A stretch of DNA of 29,734 nt from CAYPLH01 sp964411505 (GTDB lineage Bacteria; Bacillota; Clostridia; CAYPLH01; DUMO01): contig CAYPLH010000046.1 of the NCBI GenBank assembly GCA_964411505.1, positions 1 through 29,734 on the forward strand. The letters are read 5' to 3'. How positions within the stretch are numbered: position 1 is the stretch's first letter; each line of letters starts with the position of its first letter. The notes beneath the pieces were generated by a model that saw only the letters and a list, made by a program, of their open reading frames with translations, was not told the origin of the DNA and made no database searches. Positions 8,130-16,739 of the stretch are shown here, one piece after another. The position numbers and the translations under genes were made by a program.

Positions 8130-9758
8130 TCATTCTAACGACATAAAATAATCCCTTACAATATCTTTCATAACAGGAGGTATTGAGTCTCCCTCTAGCA
8201 CTAACATGGCTTCATCCTTGTATTGTCTGAAAACCTCCGAGTAGGAAATGATCTCGCCCTTTTGCACAGGTACTCTATCAGAGTCTATCCAATAGCTCTG
8301 TCCCGAATCGCCCGCAGTTCCTCCAACCTGTGAGGGATCATTATCTCCTCCAAGTCTTTCGGGCACAAAAATACTTTCATACTCCTCAATTTGTGAATCT
8401 CCTGGTTCCCTTCCTCCTGACCCCTGTTCATCACCACTAAACCCACTATCGTTTTCTCCGCTACTATCTCCGGCACTACCTGACCCCTGCTGCCCGAACC
8501 CTTCTCCTCCCGGTGCTCCGGAGCCTTTAGGAGCCTGACCTGTATCATAAGATGCTTGACCACCGCCTTGTGACACTTGCCCTCCGGGTATTGCACCTGG
8601 TTGTATAAGATTATTCTGATTAAGTTCTGCAATCTGGTATTTTGCATTTTGCATAGTATCCAAAACCTGCTTGAGCATCTCATCCGAGATTTCATTTTGA
8701 CCGCTTGAATTTCCGGTACCTGATGACAAAAGAGCTTCTTCAAGCTGCGAAAGCTGCTGTGCAACTCTTGAAAAATTACCGTTTTCTATAGAATCTGCCA
8801 AATTCGATAAAGACTGCGATAACTGTGCATTTTCCTCAAACTTGTCTGATGCCGAACTTAGGGCTTGGGAAAGCTCCGTTTTTTGCTCCTTACTAAGATC
8901 CTCAATTTTGTTTGCTAATTGCTCAATTTTTTGTTTAAAATCAACACCCTTGCCGCTTGCCATTGTTTCACCTAGCTCTTGTGTAAACGAAGATTCTTTC
9001 ATGCTTTTTAAAAGCTCTGCAAGATTTTTATTTAATTGGTCATGTTCGGATAATTCTCGTATTTCATTCATGGATCTTGAAATTGCCTTTAGTGCATTCT
9101 CTTCACTATCTGTCCTTTTGAGCTCATCAACAAGCTCATCCAGCATTCTTACAGCTTCTTCAGTATTTTCATGTGACAGTTGAGATTTTTCTAATAACGC
9201 TTCTTTCTTTTCCTCAATCTCCTCCACCTGCTTTTGAATCTCACGAGCTATATTTTCGGTTTTTTTTGCTTCATCTTTTGACCATGAAGGAATAAAAAAT
9301 GATACAGCTGTTAAAATTACCGTTATAAAAAACACCAGTGCAAAACTTTTAGGAATCTCTATTTTAAACCTTTCTTTAAAGTTAAAGCTCTCAACTTTTA
9401 AAAGCGCATCCTTTCTTTGGGCAATAGCTAACGATGAGCTTTCATTTCTCAGCTCATAGGCTGTAACAACTCTTTCCTTAAGTCCTAGTAAGTCAGCTTT
9501 TTTTATAACTTTTTGATAGCTAGGTCGCGTAAAAAATATACAAACTACGGCAAATGCTAGACTAAGCAAATAGACCCAAGCTATTTTTACAAAAAGGAAA
9601 GGTGTAGGCACAAACACTGCCACATATGAAAAGACCATGGACACTGCTCCCGCTGCAACAATCGCCTTTATTGTCAAAGCTGACCAACGCGAAAAGTGCA
9701 TTCTGTTTTTAAGTGGGCGTAATGCTCGTAAAACATTAAGAATGCTGTTATGCTTCAT
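8130..9758 (-). CDS. Membrane-anchored coiled-coil protein with Gly/Ser-rich linker
   Basis: A 542-residue protein. Helices at about 28-50 and 57-77 and a third at about 138-156 anchor it. Residues about 160-345 are Glu/Lys/Gln/Leu rich with heptad-like spacing and are predicted coiled coil. Residues about 380-460 are a low-complexity Gly/Ser/Gln segment. A folded C-terminal block (about 480-542) ends in the pattern PVQKGEIISY...IPPVMKDIVRDYF. The general plan recalls DUF4175-type membrane proteins that accompany MoxR/VWA clusters, but I cannot assign a function. Its ATG overlaps the permease stop by one base (TAATG on the minus strand), so it is coupled to the ABC genes, while 161 bases separate it from MoxR. 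It is a good candidate for the physical link between exporter and MoxR part. Confidence 0.85.
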   Translation of the reverse strand: MKHNSILNVLRALRPLKNRMHFSRWSALTIKAIVAAGAVSMVFSYVAVFVPTPFLFVKIAWVYLLSLAFAVVCIFFTRPSYQKVIKKADLLGLKERVVTAYELRNESSSLAIAQRKDALLKVESFNFKERFKIEIPKSFALVFFITVILTAVSFFIPSWSKDEAKKTENIAREIQKQVEEIEEKKEALLEKSQLSHENTEEAVRMLDELVDELKRTDSEENALKAISRSMNEIRELSEHDQLNKNLAELLKSMKESSFTQELGETMASGKGVDFKQKIEQLANKIEDLSKEQKTELSQALSSASDKFEENAQLSQSLSNLADSIENGNFSRVAQQLSQLEEALLSSGTGNSSGQNEISDEMLKQVLDTMQNAKYQIAELNQNNLIQPGAIPGGQVSQGGGQASYDTGQAPKGSGAPGGEGFGQQGSGSAGDSSGENDSGFSGDEQGSGGREPGDSQIEEYESIFVPERLGGDNDPSQVGGTAGDSGQSYWIDSDRVPVQKGEIISYSEVFRQYKDEAMLVLEGDSIPPVMKDIVRDYFMSLE

Positions 9759-10666
9759 TATTTATCAAAATCACTCCTTAAGCCTCTTACTTTGTGCTCT
9801 CTTTTCCTTAATTTAAACATATACCTCTTAACTGGCTTTATCTTCCATGCGCTCAAACTAATTAACGTAATTGAGGCTATCACATCAAAAATCACATTAA
9901 TTACCCAATGACCTATCCGACTCGAAGTCACTATTCCAATAAAACTCCTAATGTTCAGTATGCTAGAAAGGCCACTAGTTCCGGTATCAATTATTGACGC
10001 AAGACCAAAAATAGGGTTACCGAAAAGAAACCAGACTGAAACATCTGCAACTGCACGATCTGTTATCCTCTGAACAATCACATAATAAAATATATATGCA
10101 ATCAGTGTTCCAAAAAAGAGAAACATGATCATAATATAAGTCGCAATCATCGACACTGCGCTTCTTTTGAATATTGTTGAAAAGAATATACCAAAGCTTG
10201 CAATCATAAGTGCAGTCGCTAGATATAACACGAATAGAATTATGATATCAGAAATTCTTACACCACCAAAAAGAAATACCGTGCTCATTATAGGAAGTGA
10301 AGCAGTCACAAGAAGCAGAACATGAGCTATCGAAGCAACTACTTTTCCTATAATTATTTTTAAAGTTGAGTAATCAGTGCACAGCAAAAGATCCAGTGTC
10401 TTACGCTCTCTTTCTCCGCTTATAGCACTAGCAGTAAGTGCAGGAGTTATTATTGCTATCATCCCCAATTGGAATGCTGCAATGACATTAAAAGCTTCGG
10501 TCATTATTCTCGGATTAAAATAGTTGTAGGTTGAATACATACTATCAAAGAAAAAAGTAAATATCAAAAAACCTAAAAAACCAAGGTATAATGTTACCAA
10601 AAGCGGCGACTTCCATCCTCGCATTTTTATCTTAAGATCCTTCTCAACTATTGGATTAATTTGCAT
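9758..10666 (-). CDS. ABC-2 type transporter permease
   Basis: A 302-residue integral membrane protein with about six helices: near residues 22-42, 60-85, 105-130, 140-165, 175-200 and 255-275. A GERERKTLDLLL stretch near residues 84-95 is the conserved coupling-helix type motif of ABC-2 permeases (NatB/GldF-like), right after the second helix. It would form the membrane channel for the ATPase encoded just upstream; the substrate is unknown. Its start overlaps the ATPase gene end by 11 bases and its stop overlaps the next start by one base, so all are translated together. Confidence 0.92.
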   Translation of the reverse strand: MQINPIVEKDLKIKMRGWKSPLLVTLYLGFLGFLIFTFFFDSMYSTYNYFNPRIMTEAFNVIAAFQLGMIAIITPALTASAISGERERKTLDLLLCTDYSTLKIIIGKVVASIAHVLLLVTASLPIMSTVFLFGGVRISDIIILFVLYLATALMIASFGIFFSTIFKRSAVSMIATYIMIMFLFFGTLIAYIFYYVIVQRITDRAVADVSVWFLFGNPIFGLASIIDTGTSGLSSILNIRSFIGIVTSSRIGHWVINVIFDVIASITLISLSAWKIKPVKRYMFKLRKREHKVRGLRSDFDK

Positions 10667-11594
10667 TTTTCGCTTCCTCCCCTGTCAGATGCATAAAAAT
10701 TGATTCAAGATTCTCTCCTGTTTCAGAAAATGAAGTAACAGGGATATCATTTTGCACCAGCTTTTTAAGTATCTTGCTCAGTTTCTCACCGTTTCCGCAA
10801 AAGTCTGCTTCAATATAATCAACGCCTGCAAATATACTTCCAATCTCATGCTCTTCCTGAAGACATTTTACCGCAGGTTCCATATTTCCACCAAGTATCT
10901 TGACCTTTATCCTTCTTGAGTGGGATACCTTGGCCATGATTTCTTCAACCGAACCACTTACAACCATTTTCCCATTATTTATTATTCCTATGGCGGTACA
11001 CAGCTCTGAAAGCTCATGCAAAATATGTGAGCTTATAATCACTGTTCTACCCATAGATTTCAATTCCTTAAGAATTTCCTTCATCTCAACTCTGGCTCTA
11101 GGATCTAACCCTGATGCGGGCTCATCCAGTATAAGAAGGTCAGGTTCATGAATCAGGCTTCGCGCAAGACACAAACGTTGCTTCATCCCCCTTGAAAGTG
11201 TATCCACATAAGTATCTTCTTTATCAGACAAATTTACCAGCTCCAAAAGCTGGTCAGTCACTTTCTTACGCCTTTTTATATCCAGTCCATACAGACCTGC
11301 ATAAAAATTCATATACTCACTGACCTTTAAGTCATCATACACACCAAAAAAGTCAGGCATGTACCCAATCGTATTTTTAAAGGCATGCGGGCTCTTATTT
11401 ATATCTATTCCGTTTACAATAACACGACCGTTGGTAGCTTTTAGCAATCCGGCAATTATTCTCATGGTAGTTGTTTTTCCAGCTCCGTTTGCCCCTACAA
11501 AACCATATATCTGACCTTTTTCAATTTTAAGGCATAAATTGTCGACAGCCAAAAACTTCCCATACTTTTTAACCAAGTCCTCAACAATAACCAT
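10656..11594 (-). CDS. ABC transporter ATP-binding protein
   Basis: A 312-residue ATPase of the NatA/CcmA-like class. Walker A GANGAGKT is at residues 34-41, the signature LSRGMKQ at 133-139, Walker B LLILDEPASGLDP at 153-165 and the switch His at 190. The extra C-terminal 90 residues are usual in ABC-2 exporters. It pairs with the overlapping permease gene downstream. Its ATG shares one base with the stop of the 864-residue membrane protein gene (TAATG), so the three genes form a tightly coupled unit. The substrate cannot be told from sequence. Confidence 0.95.
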   Translation of the reverse strand: MVIVEDLVKKYGKFLAVDNLCLKIEKGQIYGFVGANGAGKTTTMRIIAGLLKATNGRVIVNGIDINKSPHAFKNTIGYMPDFFGVYDDLKVSEYMNFYAGLYGLDIKRRKKVTDQLLELVNLSDKEDTYVDTLSRGMKQRLCLARSLIHEPDLLILDEPASGLDPRARVEMKEILKELKSMGRTVIISSHILHELSELCTAIGIINNGKMVVSGSVEEIMAKVSHSRRIKVKILGGNMEPAVKCLQEEHEIGSIFAGVDYIEADFCGNGEKLSKILKKLVQNDIPVTSFSETGENLESIFMHLTGEEAKNAN

Positions 11595-14188
11595 TAACGC
11601 ACCACCCCGCCTACTGCTATTTGTGGTTCTCGAAACATCCCCATGCCAGCTGATTCTCCAATTAAATCAATGGAAACCCGAACACGTACTTCATATCTTC
11701 CACTCAGCATCGACTCAATATCTTTATCTAATGTAAAAGTACTGCTTGTTTCCTCCCAACTCATTGACTTAAAATTGTAGATATAATACTTTATTTCTTT
11801 AATTCCGGCTGAATTTTCTATCACCCTTTCAGGGGATGTGTAAGTCGGTGCACTTGTATTGGTATAAAGCGATTTTGGCCAGCTTATAAAAAGCCAATCC
11901 GGACTTATTTCCTTAGGCACAGAAAATAAATAATCATAACTTCCACTTTCGGTCACTCTTACACTTCTGTCATATCCGTCACTATAGTAACCAATCTTTT
12001 TATTGTCGTAATCTTCAAAAACCGGAGCAATTATCCCGGTTGGATATTCTATCCGGGAACCTTCAGACATTTCTATTGGTACTTCAGAATACACTATATT
12101 TGTATTGTAGGCTTTTGGGGCTTTGCCGTTCACTTTTAGTTGATAACCTGGATTACTATCATCAAATGCAATAAATGAAAGCTTTATCTTACCGCCCTGT
12201 TCATATGTATTATCAAACATGTGCCTGAACACATTATTTATCAAATCCCTTTTCCTGATACTTTCTCTCATCTCAATAGTCATATGCCCCCCCTGCTGCG
12301 GGCTGTATGGACCGAGCCAATCATTAATAAAATAATCAAAAGAGTTAGTAGTATGATCCATAAGGTTTATTGTAAGTGTCTTAGTTTCCTCAGGCATAAG
12401 TTGTCCAACACCGGTATAAATATTACCAATGCACAATAAAGCATCTTTTAGAGTCATTTCTGTGTTATTCTTTATATTAACTGTTAAAACACCGTTTTTA
12501 AGAGAAAAAGAATCAAATATACCCCCTTTATAAGGCAATTGTGTGGAAGCAGAAAAATAATTTGGAGCCCACAATCCTGCGTCATACTGTTCATAGATTA
12601 CAGGATTAGAATCTGTGTACTTTGCCCTTATTATACCCTGATTCGGATTAGCACTGCTATTTTGCCTATATCCAATATGATCATAATACTCGTTGGCTAA
12701 ACCAACACTAATTCCACTATTTTTAGGATACTCAATTACCATCCGGTTACGCTCATCGCTAAAAACAGTCATGGCGGTATCAATATGCGCAGTTTTCTCT
12801 ACTTGGTTAACAAATATCACCGATACATTATTTACAACCGCTTGGGCAAACCTTGTTTTATAGCCCGCTATGTAAATCACACTGACAAAAACAGCCGCTA
12901 AAATCGGTATTGCAACCCAGCTCATATCTCTTTTATCCATCCTTTTAAGAACAAAATAGAGTATAGGTCCAACAATAAGTATATATACTCCTAAAATTAC
13001 AAGCATCATTCTAAACGGAGGCGTCATCGTCTCAGGAACCTGGGAAGCAAGATAACGCAAATTGCCTATATTGTCACGTATACTGCCATATGTATCTCTT
13101 TGAGCCGGCAAATTTGATATAAGCATAGATGCAACTTTCGAAAGCACATTTTCTAAAAGAAGCCTGGAATCCCCAAAGGTAGCAAAGGGCTCAAAAAACG
13201 GATCAAAAGACAATACCACAACACTGCCATTTCCAAGTTTTTTTGCAGATACAATAGGAATACCCTGCTCTTCAACTATTGCATCTCCACTTTTTAGGCG
13301 CACATCTGTGACATAGATATCTTCTGGTAACTGTTGCTCTATAAAATTTTCAAGTTCATAAATATGTTTTAAACTAATTGAACCATTAATATCAAAAAAA
13401 CTCAAATCATTATCAAGTCCAGCTGTTACTTTAGCTGCATGCTGACCTACTATCAGCGCAAGTGTATTACCTTTTTTTACCCAATCAACAAGAGCCTTGT
13501 ATTGCTTGTCTGACAATGAAGATGTATCAAAACTGCTTATCACTATAAAATCAAAGCTGTCCATTCCAATATCATCTATAGGGAAATTATTTTTCCCAAG
13601 CTGTACAACTTCGGCAGCAGTTTTATCAAGAGTTATATAGCCATCTTCCATTGGTGGCATATTATATTTCGTTTGAATTTCAGACAGCGTATTTGGTTTC
13701 ATAATCTCAATAAGTCTTATCCCTCTAAGCTCGGCAAACACACCCGGATCATCACTTAAAACCCCTAATACTGGCGTAGTAGGAGAAACAAGCTTTTCAA
13801 ACGAATAATCAACAGCACACAGAACGCTTTTCCCATCGACCAGTCGTACTTCTACATTTCTATCAGCGGTATACATTGGAACGTTTATTATTATTTCCTT
13901 TGCAACCCCTGAAGGAAGAACTGCCGGTGCAGCATGTATCACTCGGGTATCATAGCCCGAGCTAACCAAAACCTGTGCTTCACACTGTATGTCATCAGCC
14001 TTGTTCTGTACAGTAATTCTGAACGGTACATATGATCCGTATCTTGCCATATTATTAAAGCCTGCTTCAACCCCCATAACTATATCATTTCCATTAGCAA
14101 AAACGTAAATTTTTGGTGTTGCAAACACCAATACAAATATCATAGTTATTACAGCAGCTATTTTTATGTTTAGTATTTTTTTAGCCAT
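11594..14188 (-). CDS. Large membrane protein with GATase-like domain, unknown function
   Basis: An 864-residue protein and the first gene of the minus-strand cluster. A signal-anchor or signal peptide covers about residues 8-31. Residues about 35-130 look like an outside beta domain. Residues about 136-330 resemble the degenerate GATase-like domain seen in VWA membrane proteins (FDFIVISSFD at 212-221, then KKGNTLALIVGQ at 238-249). Two helices lie at about 394-414 and 424-443, with a basic loop KRMDKRD between them on the inside. The remaining 420 residues are a polar, beta-rich region without motif that I recognise. The arrangement recalls GldG-like or DUF4350-like subunits that accompany ABC-2 exporters, but this is inference. 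A TATAAT-type box lies 76 bases upstream. The ribosome site is GAGGTGG. Confidence 0.85.
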   Translation of the reverse strand: MAKKILNIKIAAVITMIFVLVFATPKIYVFANGNDIVMGVEAGFNNMARYGSYVPFRITVQNKADDIQCEAQVLVSSGYDTRVIHAAPAVLPSGVAKEIIINVPMYTADRNVEVRLVDGKSVLCAVDYSFEKLVSPTTPVLGVLSDDPGVFAELRGIRLIEIMKPNTLSEIQTKYNMPPMEDGYITLDKTAAEVVQLGKNNFPIDDIGMDSFDFIVISSFDTSSLSDKQYKALVDWVKKGNTLALIVGQHAAKVTAGLDNDLSFFDINGSISLKHIYELENFIEQQLPEDIYVTDVRLKSGDAIVEEQGIPIVSAKKLGNGSVVVLSFDPFFEPFATFGDSRLLLENVLSKVASMLISNLPAQRDTYGSIRDNIGNLRYLASQVPETMTPPFRMMLVILGVYILIVGPILYFVLKRMDKRDMSWVAIPILAAVFVSVIYIAGYKTRFAQAVVNNVSVIFVNQVEKTAHIDTAMTVFSDERNRMVIEYPKNSGISVGLANEYYDHIGYRQNSSANPNQGIIRAKYTDSNPVIYEQYDAGLWAPNYFSASTQLPYKGGIFDSFSLKNGVLTVNIKNNTEMTLKDALLCIGNIYTGVGQLMPEETKTLTINLMDHTTNSFDYFINDWLGPYSPQQGGHMTIEMRESIRKRDLINNVFRHMFDNTYEQGGKIKLSFIAFDDSNPGYQLKVNGKAPKAYNTNIVYSEVPIEMSEGSRIEYPTGIIAPVFEDYDNKKIGYYSDGYDRSVRVTESGSYDYLFSVPKEISPDWLFISWPKSLYTNTSAPTYTSPERVIENSAGIKEIKYYIYNFKSMSWEETSSTFTLDKDIESMLSGRYEVRVRVSIDLIGESAGMGMFREPQIAVGGVVR

Positions 14189-14263
14189 ATAACCACCTCA
14201 TCCTATGTTAGACCGATTATGTGAAAATAATGTTCCGAGTTAACGAAAGATTAGCCTTATTAC

Positions 14264-14292
14264 ATTATACAAGAAAATTACCATATTGTACG
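14264..14292 (-). promoter_or_regulatory. Likely promoter of the ABC/MoxR/VWA cluster
   Basis: On the minus strand a perfect TATAAT at 14264-14269 is followed by a leader of about 70 bases before the ATG at 14188. The matching -35 position (14287-14292, CGTACA, 17-base spacing) is poor, three of six matches, which suggests a promoter that needs an activator or is moderate in strength. Confidence 0.5.
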
Positions 14293-14367
14293 TGTTTTAT
14301 TTAAAAAACTACCTTTTTTAAAAGCTTAGCATAAAACCGCTACATTTTAAAGTAGTTGGTTAATCTA

Positions 14368-15288
14368 CTACACAAACCTAGTAACCAAAAATATTACCAT
14401 TGTAACTGTTATTGAGCTTAACACTGTAGCTGAAAAACAAGTCTGTGATGCAAAATCAGGCTCGTTGTCAAATTCAAGTGCAAGTATGACCGTATTGACA
14501 GCAGTCGGAGCGGATGCTGCGATAATAAGAACCTGTGCCACTAGTCCATGCAATCCAAGGATCAGAGTAAGAATGTATGCAATAATCGGACCCATAACTA
14601 AACGTATAAAGTTTGAAAGATACACGCGTACAGACTTAAAATTTATCTTAGTGTTCGCAAGCTGAATACCTAAAAGAAGCAGTGCTGTAGGGATCATTCC
14701 CTGACCAAGAATTTCAAGAGCCGAATAGACAGGTGTCCATAATTTTAAATTAAAAAATTTAAATATAAATGCAAATAATATACTATAGCCCATAGGTATT
14801 TTAAGTATACTTAAAAGCGCTTCTTTAGTGCTTCTTTTTCCACTGCTGGCATTATATACTCCAATAGTGTTAAATGTAATATTCTGTGCCATTATACAAA
14901 TAACTTGGATTGAAATAGCATAAGGATCATTATATAAAAGCTTTATCACCGGAAGTGAAAAATTTCCTCCATTGAAAAAGCAAACAGAATTTACAAAAGC
15001 TTTTGAAAGCGTTTTGGGATATTTCTTCAGCTTGACAATAAGAGAACTAATTAAAAATAATGCAAAAAACAAAAGCAATCCAAAAGAGATGATTGAAAGT
15101 GCTACTGAACCTCCAACATTACTTTTATATATGCTGATAAACAATAAAGCAGGTGTACATGCATATATTTGGATTTTGACCAGTGCATCAGCATCAATCT
15201 CAAATTTTTTCCTGATGACATAGCCAAGTCCAATCTGAAAAAAAACAGGTAAAATAACATTAATAAAAATAAAAAGAAAATTATTCAT
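14368..15288 (-). CDS. AEC-family permease (auxin efflux carrier/malate permease type)
   Basis: A 306-residue protein with about ten hydrophobic helices along its whole length, the usual size and layout of the bacterial AEC family. Family-typical features include the N-terminal VILPVFFQIGLGYVIRKKF stretch, GNFSLPVIKLLY near the middle and the C-terminal ASAPTAVNTVILALEF segment. Members move organic acids such as malate or other anions; the substrate here is not predictable. No clear ribosome site precedes the ATG at 15288, which is odd for this window, so expression may be low or the start may differ slightly. It stands alone, with about 180 bases to the next gene downstream and 300 bases upstream. 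Confidence 0.9.
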   Translation of the reverse strand: MNNFLFIFINVILPVFFQIGLGYVIRKKFEIDADALVKIQIYACTPALLFISIYKSNVGGSVALSIISFGLLLFFALFLISSLIVKLKKYPKTLSKAFVNSVCFFNGGNFSLPVIKLLYNDPYAISIQVICIMAQNITFNTIGVYNASSGKRSTKEALLSILKIPMGYSILFAFIFKFFNLKLWTPVYSALEILGQGMIPTALLLLGIQLANTKINFKSVRVYLSNFIRLVMGPIIAYILTLILGLHGLVAQVLIIAASAPTAVNTVILALEFDNEPDFASQTCFSATVLSSITVTMVIFLVTRFV

Positions 15289-15590
15289 AGTGTCGAAACG
15301 TTGAAATCCCTTATGAACGCTTTCTAAGCTATATTCTGCTATACATATGATTATCCAGCTTTCCTAAGAAAGCTGGTCAAAAACTTCGCTCGCTGCTTGC
15401 CTATGCATTCAAGGCTACTGCAAGCTATGTATTGGCAATAATTAACCAATCTATTTACTTATCAAAGCAGACGTTTTGGGAGTGCGCTTTTAAAGCCACC
15501 TCACTTTAAAAAATTATTATTTAGAAAAACATTTAGATTATATAATATACAAAAAAGATCTCAGTTTCAAGCAGCTTAATTTTTTATTCT
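15289..15590. other. 302-base intergenic region with one perfect hairpin
   Basis: No open frame of note. The only clear structure is a perfect inverted repeat, CCAGCTTTC (15355-15363) and GAAAGCTGG (15368-15376), with a four-base loop CTAA. No T-run follows on either strand, so it is not a classic terminator. The rest is AT-rich and would hold the AEC promoter and the end of the CPBP transcript; I could not place either with confidence. Confidence 0.5.
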
Positions 15591-16505
15591 TTAATTTGTT
15601 TTTTTATGTAACATCTGAACATAGTACAATCCTGCGAGAATAACAATTGTAGCAAGGATGCCTCCTTCTGGTCCAAAGTCTCCTCCTGTAAGTAGGTTAT
15701 TTTCTGTTACAACTATCTCATATATTCCATCTAGCGCCATCCCACTGACCGGAAAACTAAATACAATGCCTAAAAAAAAGTTCCATGCTATATGGTATCC
15801 TATAGGCATCCACAAACTGCCTGTCTTTGCCCGCATTACAGCAAAAAGTATTCCTACAAGGAAAATATTTATTATACCCATGAAACAGATATTTGGATTG
15901 GAACCATGCATTAAAGTAAATATTATTGAAGATACAACTAGAGGCAGCCACTTGTTATCCGTTTGCTGAAGCACCATCATACAATATCCTCTTGCGAACA
16001 TTTCCTCATTAAGTGCCACCAGAATAAAAATAACCAGCCCAAGTAATACTGAAACTGAAAAGTTTGGATGCAGCAAATCATTCTTTAGGGTTATATTTCC
16101 GGTAAGTAATAGAGTAACAAAAATAACAGTTATAGAAATTGCACCAAGAATAAGTCCTATAATAAAATCACTCTTATATCTTCCCAAGCTAGTTAGCCCT
16201 ATATCCTTAATTTTTCGTTTATCAATAATTTTAAGAACAAGTAATACTGCTGTAATCATTGAAAGTGCTGCAATTGCCAATGAGATAAAATTTAAAATAC
16301 GATTTGTTAAAAGCTCATTGTATATATTGTTAAATAACATTGCATTCGGAGAATTTTTAAATTTTGTTTTTGCAAAATAAACTGTACAAGCTAGAAATAA
16401 AGCTGAAATTGAAACCGTTCCAAATACATAATATAAGGCTAGAGTAATAGAAATCTTCCAGCCTGACCTTACCTTATTATATTTGTTTATAAATATTTTT
16501 TTCAA
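15591..16505 (-). CDS. CPBP-family intramembrane metalloprotease
   Basis: A 304-residue multi-pass protein with the three family motifs in order: EExxxR (E167, E168, R172 in NEEMFARG), FxxxH (F196, H200 in IFTLMH) and HxxxN (H238, N242 in GYHIAWN). These form the glutamate/histidine active site of the CPBP (CaaX protease and bacteriocin-processing) family. Bacterial members are linked to processing or immunity to peptides, but most are uncharacterised. About eight helices are visible. No bacteriocin-like gene lies next to it. A promoter-like palindrome lies 40-55 bases upstream of the start, and GGAGG-like AGGAATT precedes the ATG. Confidence 0.93.
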   Translation of the reverse strand: MKKIFINKYNKVRSGWKISITLALYYVFGTVSISALFLACTVYFAKTKFKNSPNAMLFNNIYNELLTNRILNFISLAIAALSMITAVLLVLKIIDKRKIKDIGLTSLGRYKSDFIIGLILGAISITVIFVTLLLTGNITLKNDLLHPNFSVSVLLGLVIFILVALNEEMFARGYCMMVLQQTDNKWLPLVVSSIIFTLMHGSNPNICFMGIINIFLVGILFAVMRAKTGSLWMPIGYHIAWNFFLGIVFSFPVSGMALDGIYEIVVTENNLLTGGDFGPEGGILATIVILAGLYYVQMLHKKTN

Positions 16506-16543
16506 GTTAATTCCTCCGAAAAACTATCGCTTCATGTCTTCTG

Positions 16544-16559
16544 TGATATAATTATATCA
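16544..16559. promoter_or_regulatory. 16-base perfect palindrome containing a -10 box
   Basis: TGATATAATTATATCA is self-complementary over all 16 bases. It contains TATAAT on both strands (minus strand 16551-16556, plus strand 16547-16552). The minus-strand copy is about 46 bases upstream of the CPBP start, a suitable -10 position. A weak -35 (TGACTT, 16575-16580) lies 18 bases away. The symmetry could also be an operator for a dimeric regulator. Confidence 0.45.
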
Positions 16560-16670
16560 TGATTGCTCCCCAGTAAGTCACAAAGACTTTCTGAGATACA
16601 ATCATATTATAATAAATATGTGTAAAAATAAATGCTGATAGTACTCATCTAAATTTTTATTGGTTTTGCT

Positions 16671-16700
16671 TTGCAAAAAAGGTCTTTTTAAGTTTATGAT
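16671..16700 (+). promoter_or_regulatory. Candidate promoter of the nucleoside-kinase-like gene
   Basis: TTGCAA (16671-16676) and TATGAT (16695-16700) are separated by 18 bases, with four and five of six consensus matches. Transcription would start near 16707, about 33 bases before the ATG. A TATAAT at 16608-16613 is an alternative but lacks a -35 partner. Confidence 0.4.
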
Positions 16701-16739
16701 AGTTTATATGAAATATATGCAAACAGGAAGGTGATTTAT

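Noticed and set aside
8285..8764. 159-residue frame on the same strand inside the coiled-coil protein gene
   Set aside because: It is a shifted reading of the Gly/Ser-rich and coiled-coil coding region, with no ribosome site and an unnatural composition.
15481..15590. Terminator for the CPBP gene
   Set aside because: I looked for a stem followed by T on the minus strand but found only AT-rich sequence without a stable hairpin.
16506..16739. Riboswitch in the leader of the nucleoside-kinase-like gene
   Set aside because: Only a six-base hairpin (16664-16678) is seen; no known riboswitch core is recognisable.
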